Assembly: GCF_024166365.1 (NCBI RefSeq)
Contig: NC_064830.1
Span: 86,670,721-86,734,720 of the forward strand
Origin: Elephas maximus indicus
Lineage: Eukaryota > Chordata > Mammalia > Proboscidea > Elephantidae
Reading direction: 5' to 3'
Length of the DNA stretch: 64,000 nucleotides
Below are positions 55,166 through 64,000 of the stretch, in pieces. The notes under the pieces are model-generated. The model did no database searches. It had not been told where the DNA came from and was given only the letters and a program-made list of their open reading frames with translations. Both the position numbers and the translations under genes were made by a program. Position 1 is the stretch's first letter, and every line of letters begins with the position of its first letter.

Positions 55166-55562
55166 ATTTCATTCAATAGACTGGGTAAAAAAAAATGTTA
55201 ACATACAAGATTGGCAAGGATATGACAGAAAGGAATAATTTCATGTGCTTCTGATAGAAGCAAGAAATGCTACAGCCTTTTTTGAAAGCTATATGACAAT
55301 TCCTCTTACTCTTAAAAATAAAACCACATATATCCACTAACCCAGCTATGCCACTTCAGGAAATCTATTCCATAAGAACAAATATATGAGCAAATAAAAT
55401 AAAGTATACAGAGATGTTATTGCTGCTTGTTTAAAATGACAAAAACACAAAAAGCCCAAAGCATCCTGAATGTTGACCAGCAAAGGAATAGTTGAACAAA
55501 GAGTCGTGCATTCATTCCAAGAAATACAATGCATTTGACCAAAAAAAAAAAAAAAAAAAAAA

Positions 55563-56266
55563 CCAAAAAACTGACTTAGATTTAAACATGTTATTCTAGA
55601 GGTATGTTTACAATGTATGATTAAGTAAGAAAAGCAAGGTACAAAAACTCAAGATTTGGGTATGAGCTCACTCCTGTAAAATAAAAAATTGTCATCAAAC
55701 ATTATTTTGTGCATGAGTTTTCACATTGCATGAGTATGGGTTTGAACAGTAAGCTCCAAAGGGTGGGGTGGCAAGAGGCATTGTAAACAAACAAAATGAT
55801 TGTAGAATAAAATAAACATAATGAATTCTGAAGCATGAATTATATCATCCATCCCTATATCCATTCAAGTTATTCACTGAACCAAATACTTTCCCAGAGC
55901 ATGGTGATATAGTAGTAACTTCTCTGTACAGATACGATTTGTACTTCCTAGGATCTTACTGTCTAAGGAGATGTTAAGTATGAGTATATGAGCAATTGCA
56001 ATAAAGTGTGATAAATGCCTTAGTGTTAGAATTATCAAATAGGGGCAGTTAACTTCACCCTGATAGAAGTGGCAGATCAATATCTATGTTCATAACCTGA
56101 CACAAACAGTGCCTAGATATACAACCTTGGCCACAGTGCATAGCCACTTCTAGACTCAATTTCTCCATGTATAGCCAATGCTAACAACCCCTTTAACTTA
56201 TAGGGCTGTTGTAAGGATTGAAAGAAATAGCAAATATAAATTGCCAGCCACAGTGTCTGGAAAACA
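55563..56266. other. No gene; possible short relics
   Basis: AT-rich sequence. Around 56,105-56,260 a weak MIR-like order appears (CTTATAGGGCTGTTGTAAGG). Not strong enough to annotate separately. Confidence 0.4.
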
Positions 56267-56540
56267 GTTGTTGTTGGTAGATGCCATTGAGTAAGTTCCG
56301 ACTCATAGCAACCTTATGTATAACAGAGCAAAATGTTGCCTGATCTTGCACTATTCTCACAATTATTGCTGTGTTTGAGCCTATTGTGGCCACTGTGTCA
56401 ATCCATCACACTGAGGGTCTCTATTTTGTTGACCCTCTATTTGTCCAAACATGATGTCCTTCTCTAGCAACTGATTCCTCCTGATGATATGTCCAATGTA
56501 AGCAAGATGAAGTCTTGCCATCCTTGCTTCTAAGGAGCAT
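56267..56540 (-). mobile_element. RTE LINE 3' end, inverted relative to the next copy
   Basis: Opens with the reversed tail GTTGTTGTTGGTAGATGCCA, then ACTCATAGCAACCTTATGTA, TCAATCCATCACACTGAGGG, TATGTCCAATGTAAGCAAGA and CTTGCTTCTAAGGAGCAT. It covers the same 3' segment as 58,709-58,987 in the opposite direction. Confidence 0.92.
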
Positions 56541-56670
56541 GAAAAAAAATTGCTGTTGAGTCAATCATAGTAGGAAAATAATAGGATCTGGTAAAATAAG
56601 GTACCTTTGACATTCTCTCCATGAATCACAGCCCAGTGCCCTTCCTCCAACATAAGGTAGTCTATAAGGA

Positions 56671-56940
56671 CTAAAAATATGGCCTCAGTGATAGAAATGA
56701 TGCCAGAGATCACATGATAGAATTTTCCAAGACCAGTGACTTCTTCATTGCAAATAACTTTTTCACTAACATAAATGGTGACAATACACATGGACCTCGC
56801 CAGGTGGAATACACAGAAATGAAATCGGCTATGTCTGTGGAAAGAGACAATGGAAAAGCTCATTGTCGTCAGTCAGAACAAGGCCAGGAGCCGACTGTGG
56901 AACAGACTATCAATTGCTCCTATTGAAGTAGAAACTGAAG
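56671..56940 (+). pseudogene. RTE endonuclease C-terminal remnant
   Basis: One frame (codon starts at 56,788, 56,791 and so on) reads TWTSPGGIHRNEIGYV followed by RTRPGADCGTDYQLL. This is the C-terminal part of a LINE endonuclease of the exonuclease-endonuclease-phosphatase fold. In this family the stretch before YI/YV should hold an Asp, and the segment after the Thr/Ser-Asp a His; together they form the Asp-His pair. Here the Asp is Gly (codon 56,827-56,829) and the His is Tyr (codon 56,908-56,910). The remnant therefore lacks both. Upstream catalytic residues are lost by truncation. Confidence 0.8.
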
Positions 56941-57243
56941 GAAATTAGAACAAGTCTATGAGAGCCAAAATACAACCTTAAGTATATCCCACCTGAATTT
57001 AGAGACCATCTCAAGATTAGATTTGACTCATTGAACAGTAATGACCAAAGACCATGTGAGTTATAGAATGACATCAAAGATATAATACATGAAGGAAGCA
57101 AGTGGTCATTAAAAAGACAAGAAAGAGAAGACCAAAATGAATGTCATAAGAGACTCTCAAACTTGCTCTTGAATGTCGAGTAACTAAAGTGAAAGGAAGA
57201 AATGATGAAGTAAAAGAGCTGAACAGAAGATTTCAAAGGGTGG

Positions 57244-58700
57244 GTGGAAAAGACAAAATATTATAATGACATGTGGAAAGACCTGGAGATAGAAAACCAA
57301 AAGGGAAAAACATGCTGGGGCTTTCTCAAGCTGAAAGAACTGAAGAAAAAATTCAAGCCTCAAGTTGCAGTATTGAAGGATTCTATGAGGAAAATATTAA
57401 ATAACACAGGAAGTATCAAAAGAAGATGAAAGGCATACCAAAAAGAATTGGTCGGCGTTCAACCATTTCAGGAGGTAACATATGATCAGGAACTAAAGGT
57501 ACTGAAGGAAGAAGTCCAAGCTGCACTGAAGTCATTGGTGAAAAGCAAGGCTCCAGGAATTGACAGAACACCAGTTGAGATGTTTCAACAAATGGATGCA
57601 GCACTGGAAGTACTCACTCGTCTATGCCAAGAAGTTTGGAAGACTGGAAGAGAACCATATTTATAACTATTCTCAAGTAAGGAGATCCAACCGAGTGTGG
57701 AAATTATCGAATAATATCATTAATATCACACGCAAGTAAAATTTTGCTGAAGTTCATTCAAAAGCAGTGGTAGCAGTACATCGAGAGAGAACTGCCAGAA
57801 ATTCAGGCTGGATTCAGAAGAGGACATGGAACCAGGGATATCATTGCTGATGTCAGATGGATCCTGGCTGAAAGCAGAGAATACCAGAAAGATGTCTGCC
57901 TGTGTTTTATCGACTATGCAAAGGCACTGGAATGTGTGGATCGTAACAAATTATGGATAACATTTCAAAGAATAGGAATTCCAGAACACTTAACTGTGCT
58001 TATGAGGTACCTGTACATAGATCAAGAGGCAGTCATTCAAACAGAGCAAGGGGATACTGAGTGGTTTAAAGTCAGGGAAGGTGTGCATCAGGGTTGTATC
58101 TTTTCACCATATCTATTCAATCTGTAACCTGAGCAAATAATCCAAGAAGCTGGACTATATGAAGAAGAATGTGGCATCAGGATCAGAGGAAGACTCATTA
58201 ATAACCTGTGTTATGCAGATGACACAACCTTGCTTGCTGAAAGTGAAGAGGACTTGAAGCACTTAATGATGAGGATCAAGGACCAAAGCCTTCAGCGTGG
58301 ATTACACCTCAACATAAAGTAAACAAAAATCCTCACAACTGGACCAATAAGCAACATTGTGATAAATGGAGAAAAGACTGAAGTTGTCAAGGATTTCATT
58401 TTGCTTGGATCTGCAATCAACACCCATGGAAGCAGCAGTCAAGAAATCAAAAGACGCATTGCATTGGGCAAATTGGCTGCAAAAGACCTCTTTAAAGTGT
58501 TGAAAAGCAAAGATGTCACCTTGAAGACTAAGGTGTGCCTGACACAAGCCATGGTGTTTTCAATCACTTCATAAGCATGTGAAAGCTGGACTACGAATAC
58601 ACAAGACCAAAGAATTGACACCTTTGAATTGTGTTGGCAAAGAATATTGAATATACCATGGACTACCAAAAGAATGAACAAATCTGTCTTGGAAGAATTA
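57244..58700 (+). pseudogene. RTE reverse transcriptase remnant
   Basis: The linker and finger region (KYYNDMWKDLE, KSKAPGIDRTPVEMFQ at about 57,540-57,590) is in other frames from the core. The core frame is shared by motif A (CFIDYAK, Asp codon 57,912-57,914), motif B (HQGCIFSPYLFNL, to 58,124) and motif C (YADD, 58,212-58,223). Motif A, usually ending in FD, reads LE. In the same frame I count three nonsense codons, at 58,125, 58,320 and 58,572, each one base from a sense codon. Catalytic aspartates survive on paper but the protein cannot be made. Confidence 0.88.
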
Positions 58701-59001
58701 CAACTAGAATGCTCCTTAGAAGCAAGGATGGTGAGACTATGTCTCACATACTTTGGACATGTTATCAGGAGGGACTAGTCCCTGGAGAAGGACAACATGC
58801 TTGGTAAAATAGAAGGTCATCGAATAAGAGGAAGACCCTCAACAAGAAGGATTGACACAGTGGCTGCAACAACGGGCTCCAGCATAGCAACAATTGCAAG
58901 GATGGTGCAGGACCCTGCAGTGTTTCATTCTGCTGTACATAGGGTCACTATGAGTCAGAATCGACTGGACAGCACCTAATAACAACATAAGGACTGAGAT
59001 A

Positions 59002-59172
59002 GGAGACCTGGTGGCGCAGTTGTTAAGAACTGGGCTGCTAACCAAAAGCTTAGAAGTTTAAATCCACCAGCCCTCCTTGGAAACTCTATGGGGCAGTTCT
59101 ACCCTGTCCTATAGGGTTTCCTATGAGTTGGAATCAAAGGGACGGCAAGGGTTTTTTGCTTTGTTTTTTGGT
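59002..59172 (+). mobile_element. AfroSINE (type A) next to the RTE end
   Basis: GGAGACCTGGTGGCGCAGTT, GGGCTGCTAACCAAAAGC, GGGGCAGTTCTACCCTGTCC, CTATGAGTTGGAATCAAAGG and a T-rich end. ATAAGGAC appears on both sides (58,987-58,994 and 59,173-59,180), the upstream copy at the very end of the RTE tail. Confidence 0.9.
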
Positions 59173-59529
59173 ATAAGGACCAAAGGGGCAGCAATTGGCT
59201 TTCTCGCTGTTTTCCCAGCCTGCATCCATTTCCCTATTAGGGCTTCACCTTCTGAGAGTCGATGAGATCGCCTGTGTTATCAAACAGTATTAAGCAACAG
59301 GTGTTTTCCTAATGGAGCCATTGTGCTCTCAGTGATGCAGAAAGCACTCACATCTGGCACTTTGAAAAATCTCAGAGTGGTTCTGAGGCCTCTGGATGGA
59401 GCTTATCACCAGTGAGGTCTCAGCAAATCAGAAACGGCCACATATAAAGATCTTCAAGCTGAAGCCTGTGATAGCTCTTGTTCAGTGTTCTACTTTTATT
59501 TATTCATGTAAAAAAATTCACAATAGGAC
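59173..59529. other. No gene or recognisable element
   Basis: Short unique segment between two mobile elements. Confidence 0.45.
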
Positions 59530-59632
59530 CTTGTTGTTGTTGTAAGTTTCTGTCAAATCGCCTTCTGACTCACGGAGTCCTCATGTACAACAGAATAAAA
59601 CGTTGCCTGGTCCTGTGCCATCTTCATGACTT
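59530..59632 (-). mobile_element. RTE/SINE 3' tail fragment
   Basis: TTGTTGTTGTTGTAAGTTTC, GACTCACGGAGTCCTCATGT, AACGTTGCCTGGTCCTGTGC: reversed RTE tail region, too short to tell from the type C SINE tail. Confidence 0.75.
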
Positions 59633-59922
59633 TTGGTTTGTGTTAATGAAAGAAAATGAAGCTCAAATTCACAAATGCCTCTGAGTGCAGAGAAAATTCA
59701 CAAGGGTCACCCATCATTGTAAAACGTACCAAAACACAGACAAGAGGAATACTGTGGGGACACAGTGGCCGTGAAGTTGGGCAGATTCCCCTTTTCAACA
59801 AAGATACCTGTTAACCATAAACTAGCTCAGGGTTTATCTTGTACAAAGGACTTAACTTTAAGTAATTTGCCTTGCTTCCTGAGATATAATTCTTGGAATT
59901 CCCTGTCTTTATTATTTTAAAA

Positions 59923-60331
59923 AGGAGCCTTGGTGGCGCAGCGGTTAAGCATTTGGCCGCTAACCTAAAGATCAGTGGTTCGAACCCACCAGCAGCTCTG
60001 AGGAAGAACCATGTGGCAGTTTGCTTCTGTAAATAGTCTCCCCATTGCCGTTGAGTCAATTCCAACCCACAGCGACTCTGTAGGACAGAGCAGAACTGCC
60101 TCATGGAGTTTGCAAGGCTGTAAATCTTGGCAGAAGCAGACTGCCACATCTTTCTCTCTCAGAGTGGCTGGTGGGTTCGAACTGCTGACCTTTCAGTTAG
60201 AAGCTGAGTGGTTTAACCACGCACTACCAGGGCTCCTAGCCGTAAAGATTATAACCTTGGAAACTTTATGGGGCAGTTCTACTATGTCCTATGGGGTCAC
60301 TATGAGTTGGAATTGACTCCATGGCAACGAG
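59923..60331 (+). mobile_element. AfroSINE interrupted by another AfroSINE
   Basis: Head GGAGCCTTGGTGGCGCAGCG, GGTTCGAACCCACCAGCAGC (box B intact); the body resumes after the inner SINE with CGTAAAGATTATAACCTTGG and ends CTATGAGTTGGAATTGACTC. A perfect 14-base duplication TTATTATTTTAAAA flanks it (59,909-59,922 and 60,332-60,345). Confidence 0.95.
60039..60240 (-). mobile_element. Inner AfroSINE, opposite orientation
   Basis: CCCCATTGCCGTTGAGTCAA, TCTGTAGGACAGAGCAGAAC, TGCCACATCTTTCTCTCTCA, GGTGGGTTCGAACTGCTGAC to ACTACCAGGGCTCC. Flanks TGTAAATAGT and CGTAAAGATT are the aged target duplication, taken from the body of the outer SINE. Confidence 0.93.
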
Positions 60332-60829
60332 TTATTATTTTAAAACCTCTGGACTATACCCAAGGATTTATGCAAACAAATGGGGGCCACAATAGAGACC
60401 AGGCAGTAACCTGTTGCCAGCTGATTTCAGAAAGGGACGGTATGATTTCAATCAGTCCTGTTGAGACTAGCTAATGGTGAATTTTCTTCTCTGTTTCCTC
60501 TCTTCTCCTTAAAAGCATTGTTGCAGCTACCCTGCATTGAGCCATTTGTTTTTTTAGAAACAGAATGATCTCCCATTATGCATACGGAATAACTGCTCAT
60601 ATAAACCCTACATGCTTTATTTGTGCTTTATGTTTTAATATATGTTTGTGTCCCTTGCTGTGGCTATTGTATCAATCCATCTCATCGAGGGCTTCCCTTG
60701 TTTATTAAGAATTGTAATGAAAGTCTGTTTTTAATATCCATTTCCCCTTCTTCTTGTAGTAGTATCTTGGTTTTATTTTGAGAAGCCACTTCTCCCCTAC
60801 TCACCCACCTTCTAGTTTTGGTGGGCGTT
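60332..60829. other. No gene; trace of RTE-like sequence
   Basis: Around 60,640-60,710 CCCTTGCTGTGGCTATTGTA and TCAATCCATCTCATCGAGGG recall the reversed RTE 3' region. Otherwise unique. Confidence 0.4.
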
Positions 60830-61338
60830 CTAGCCATCGAGCGCTGCTATAACAGAAATACCACGAGTGGATGGCCTCAACAAAGAGGAGTTTATTCTCT
60901 CACACTCTTGTAGGTGACAAGTCCAAATTCAGGGTGTCGGCTCCAGGGGAAGTCTTGCTCTCTCCGTTGGCTCTGGAGGAAGATTCCTTGTCACCAATCT
61001 TCCCCAGGTTGAGGAGCTTCTCAGGCTCAGGGACTCCAGGTCCAAAAGACGTGCTCTGCTCCTGCTTTCTTGGTGGTATGAAGTCCTCAACTCTCTGCTT
61101 GCTTCTCTTTCCTTTTTATCTCTTGAGAAATAAAAGGGGGTGCAGGCCACACCCCAGGGAAACTCCCTTTACATTGGATCAGGGATGTGACCTGGCTAAT
61201 TGTGTTGTCAAAATCCCACCTTAACCCTCTTTAACATAAAATTACAATCACAAAATGGAGGACAACCACACAATACTGGGAACCATGGCCTAACCAAGTC
61301 GACACATACTTTTGGGGTACACAATTCAATCCATGACA
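60830..61338 (-). mobile_element. Solo LTR, MaLR-like
   Basis: GCGCTGCTATAACAGAAATA, ACCACGAGTGGATGGCCTCA, TTATTCTCTCACACTCTTGT, CTTTTTATCTC on the TATA side, and CACAATTCAATCCATGACA at the end. Same family as 7,579, 13,655 and 30,273, minus strand, about 509 bases. Confidence 0.87.
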
Positions 61339-62430
61339 ATGGGTATGATCGCAACCCCAGCTGCAGGGATGTGGACATACAACTGAAGCGTGGTAAATCA
61401 GGGCATTTGATCACTATGGATGCTGTGATTGGTTGAGACCAAAAGGCATCAACTTATGGACATTGGCTGGTCCTATTATAAAAGAGAAAGATTCTGTTTA
61501 GTGGACTTTCCTGGAGCTTCCAGTGTCTACTGGGTACAGAGGAGCTTATCTTGATTTTTATGTGAAATCTCCCAACATTCTAACACTTGCAACTAATTCA
61601 ATTTTACAAATAAACACTGTATGGTCCAAACAAAACACATCTACGTTGTAAAATGGCAGCATCAGAGGTCCTCTAACTTCACTAGGGGAGAGGAGAAAAA
61701 ATTGCCATCAGCATCAGCCCAAAGCTGGTTCCTTTGAGATGGAAGAATTCACCTCCACTCTCCAACTTGTTTACCAATTCTGACCTCAGCCGCCCCTCCA
61801 CTCTTCAACCCTTTTATGAATTCTTACAGCAGTCATCCCTCCCACAGCACTGTCTACTTCTCTGGGCTTGACAATTTGTTGCAATGGCCATACAGAACTC
61901 ACAGAATGTACTCATGATTATAGGGTTTTACCATACAGGATCAGGATCAACTTAGAAGTAGCAGGAACAACTCAGGAGACAGGATACAGTTTGTCAATCA
62001 GGACAGCTTCCAACCTCGCAACTCTTTCTCAGCTGTGCCAGCAGGCAGAAATGCCTTGCTCTTGGCCTCAACACTTGCTCTTGGCCTTGGCCCCTGCTCT
62101 CAAGCTTGGCCCCCACTCAGGCCTGGCCTTTGCCCTGCTTGGGCAAGTGTTACAAAGCCCTTTAGTTCTGCCAGTAAGTGCCCAGGGGCACCCCCACTCC
62201 ACCAGGAAGGCTCCTGCCCGAAGGCGCTCAGCTCTCTCACTCTGTGTGTCAGCAAGCCCACTGTAGCCTTCTGTAAGCCCCATGAATCTACCAGTCCCAA
62301 GCCACTGCCATCTGGTGCCACTGCCATCTCCAGTGTTACAGCTGTCTATTGTTACAGCTCTCTCTGTCTCCGGGGTCTAGAAGGTTCTCAGCACAGGGAC
62401 TCTGCTCCTGGATTTTCTTCTTGATGGTAG
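61339..62430. other. Unresolved segment, possibly an LTR
   Basis: From about 61,640 the sequence has an LTR-like texture (ACAGAACTCACAGAATGTAC, TCATGATTATAGGGTTTTAC, then a GC-rich half with CTTGGCC repeats). Overlapping frames of 129 and 132 codons (61,868-62,424) occur but neither shows a domain. Confidence 0.35.
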
Positions 62431-62437
62431 CAAGTCC

Positions 62438-62462
62438 CTTCCCCGCCCCCACCCCACCCCCC
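62438..62462 (-). other. C-rich run, G-quadruplex-prone on the minus strand
   Basis: Four or more C runs of 4-6 bases with one- to two-base spacers. Fits the G4 pattern on the minus strand. Lies just before an L1 3' end. Confidence 0.65.
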
Positions 62463-62509
62463 ACACACAGCCTCTGAGACTGGCTGTTTTCATTCTCTCT
62501 AAATTTTAT

Positions 62510-64000
62510 TTATTTTGTTGTTGTTTTGAGAATATACTCAACCAAACATACATCAATTCAATCATTTTTACATGTACAATTTAGTGACATTGATTACATT
62601 CTTCAAGTTGTGCAACCATTTTCATGCCCCTTTTCTAAGCTGTTCCTCCCTCGTTAACATAAACTCACTGCCCCCTAAGGTTTCTGTCTAATCTTTTCAG
62701 TTGCTGTTGTCAATTCGATCTCATATAGATAGTTCTTAAAAGAGCATGATGCTCAAGGCTGACCATTTTTACTAGTTAAGCTAAACTATTGTTCGGTTTC
62801 AAGAGACTTCAGGGAATATTTTTGGTTTAAGGTTTTAAGATTATCTCAAGGCAATATTTCAGGGGTTCAACCACCCTCCGTGGATCTAGAAAGTTTGGAG
62901 TCCATGATAATTTGATATTCTGTTCTGCATTTTTGCATTTTTGATATGGATTCTTCTACACAATCTTTGATCAAAATGTTTAGTGATAGTTGCCAGGCAC
63001 CATCCAGGTTTTGTCTCATAGCAAAGGAGAGAGTTGTTCATGGAGGCAATTAGCCACACATTCCATATCCTCCTTCTATTCCTGATTCTCCTTCCTCTGT
63101 TGCTTCAGGTGAATAGAGACCAACTGGTGTACTTTGGATGACCACTTATAAACTTTTAAGACCCCAGGCACTATGCAATGGACTAGGAGATAGAACACAT
63201 TATTAGATCAATTAACTAGGATATCCCACAAAACCATGACCCTAAACCTCCAAACCAAGGAACCAAATCCCATGAGGAATTTGGTTGTACATAAGTAGCC
63301 TCAGCAGCTACTTTTTTTTTTTTAATGGTTCTAAATATATCTACCAACTCAACTTTTTTTCAGGCGTACAACTTACTGACAGCAATTACAATAATTGGCT
63401 GGGCAACCTTACCCTTAATCAATGCAATTTTTCTATCACTGTTAACCTTTTTCCCCCTCCCTCCTGTCCCTGGTAACCACTAATAAACTTTGGTCTCTGT
63501 ACGTTTGCCTTTTCTTGTTTTTTTATGTAAGCGAGGTCATACATATTTGTCTTTTTGTGATTGGCTTGTTTCACTTAGTGTAATGTCTTTAAGTTTCATC
63601 CATGTATCAAGACTTCATTTCCCCTACTGGCTGAGTAGTATACCATTTTATGTATGTACCACATTTTGTTTATCCATTCATCTGTTGATGGGCATTTAGG
63701 TCGTTTCCAAATTTTGGCTATAGTGAATAGTGCTGCAATGAACACTGGTGTACAAGTCTCTGAGTCTCTGCTTTCACGTCTTTTGGGTATAATCCTAGGA
63801 GTGAAATTGCTGGGTCACATGGTAGTTCTAGGAACCACTACACTGTTTTCCACAATGGCTGTAGCATTTTGCATTCCCACCAGCAACGCGTAAATGATCT
63901 AATTTCCCCTCATCCTCGACAACATTTGTTGTTTTCTGTTTTGTGTGTGTGTGTGTTTTGTGTATGGTGTGAGGCATGAATCCTGATTCATTTTTCTGCA
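62510..64000 (-). mobile_element. L1 LINE 3' region, runs off the window
   Basis: Reversed L1: GAATATACTCAACCAAACAT, TTTAGTGACATTGATTACAT, GTTGTGCAACCATTTTCATG, then a block with TTCCTCTGTTGCTTCAGGTG, AGACCCCAGGCACTATGCAA, a second landmark set from 63,330 (CAGGCGTACAACTTACTGAC, TTATCCATTCATCTGTTGAT, GGGTATAATCCTAGGAGTGA). The doubled 5'-like start may mean a long lineage-specific 3' UTR or two L1 copies joined. Confidence 0.85.

Larger units (their letters stand above)
53500..55562 (+). mobile_element. L1 LINE, 3' end, with two insertions
   Basis: Plus-strand L1: ATCTATGAATAAATTTAGCA, CTGAATAAAACTATAAAATT, ACATAGCATGCTCCTGAATG, CACATGATAAGATGCTCAAG, CCTCAAAATATCCACTAACC-like text near 55,330 and a 22-base A tail ending at 55,562. 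It is interrupted by an unresolved repeat (54,483-54,835) and a SINE (54,968-55,165). Confidence 0.82.
56671..58987 (+). mobile_element. RTE LINE (BovB-like clade), 5'-truncated and decayed
   Basis: The best RTE copy here, about 2.3 kb. It begins within the endonuclease region (AAATATGGCCTCAGTGATAG), runs through a linker, the reverse transcriptase, a C-terminal region and a short 3' UTR, and ends in CTATGAGTCAGAATCGACT plus CACCTAATAACAACA. The 5' half of the endonuclease and all upstream sequence are missing, the usual result of incomplete reverse transcription. Frameshifts and nonsense changes break it throughout. Short 3' pieces of the same family lie at 4,985, 8,508 and 56,267. Confidence 0.93.

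Noticed and set aside
56267-58987. Twin-priming 5' inversion of a single RTE
   Set aside because: The inverted piece duplicates the element's 3' end rather than carrying a missing upstream part.
62035-62424. 129-codon frame with a signal-peptide-like start
   Set aside because: Overlaps a 132-codon frame and two minus-strand frames in a GC-rich block; the hydrophobic start is a composition effect and no domain follows.
1-64000. CRISPR arrays, prokaryotic operons, phage or plasmid features
   Set aside because: Repeats are interspersed eukaryotic retroelements with target duplications and A-rich tails; no regularly spaced direct repeats, no ribosome-binding-site-led gene strings.

Overview
This window is a gene-poor stretch of a placental mammal's nuclear genome, most likely from an afrotherian (elephant or a close relative). 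The main evidence is about two dozen copies of a tRNA-headed SINE of the AfroSINE type, together with RTE LINE copies whose 3' tail the SINEs share, and two L1 3' UTR copies in opposite orientation of a type I associate with elephant-like genomes. The species call is an inference from repeat content; no gene anchors it. I found no convincing protein-coding exon, no functional RNA gene, no CpG island and no prokaryotic feature. The open frames are short, and the longer ones lie in simple repeats, decayed transposons or unremarkable sequence.

Layout. 1-9 kb: two AfroSINEs at the left edge, then L2/MIR relics, RTE 3' ends and a solo LTR (7,579-8,085). 9-16 kb: L2, MIR, a second solo LTR with a perfect 5-bp target duplication (13,655-14,135), and an L1 tail carrying a SINE. 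16-26 kb: MIR/L2 relics, a MER5-like element split by an L1 3' UTR, a possible conserved noncoding block (23,200-23,480), an RTE-related element split by a SINE, and a cluster of SINEs. 26.7-27.5 kb: a complete non-autonomous hAT-type DNA transposon. 28-36 kb: L1 3' UTR, L2, LTRs and a three-level nest (SINE in LTR in MIR). 36-47 kb: L2 fragments, one of which gave rise to a GGAT microsatellite, a second longer GGAT array, an L2 split by both an L1 and a SINE, and several MIRs. 47-56 kb: L1 fragments in both orientations and a 41-bp-arm inverted repeat. 56.2-59 kb: a decayed RTE LINE with recognisable endonuclease and reverse transcriptase remnants, flanked upstream by an inverted copy of its own 3' end. 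59-64 kb: a SINE inserted in a SINE, another LTR, and an L1 running off the right edge.

How the parts relate. RTE LINEs are the probable source of the enzymes that moved the SINEs, because both end in the same short 3' motif. Three SINE architectures are present: a short type (A) and a longer type (B) with tRNA-Asn-like heads, and a long type (C) with a tRNA-Gly-like head. The nesting order gives relative ages: MIR, L2 and MER5 are oldest; MaLR-type LTRs and old L1s come next; AfroSINEs and the afrotherian L1 tails are youngest. The most notable observations are the hAT element with matching ends and target duplication, the near-perfect hairpin at 50.9 kb, the inverted RTE pair, and three unique blocks that may be regulatory. 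I see no evidence of a new molecular system. Family names are given from recognition, not from a database search, and boundaries are generally good to about 5-20 bases except where target duplications fix them.
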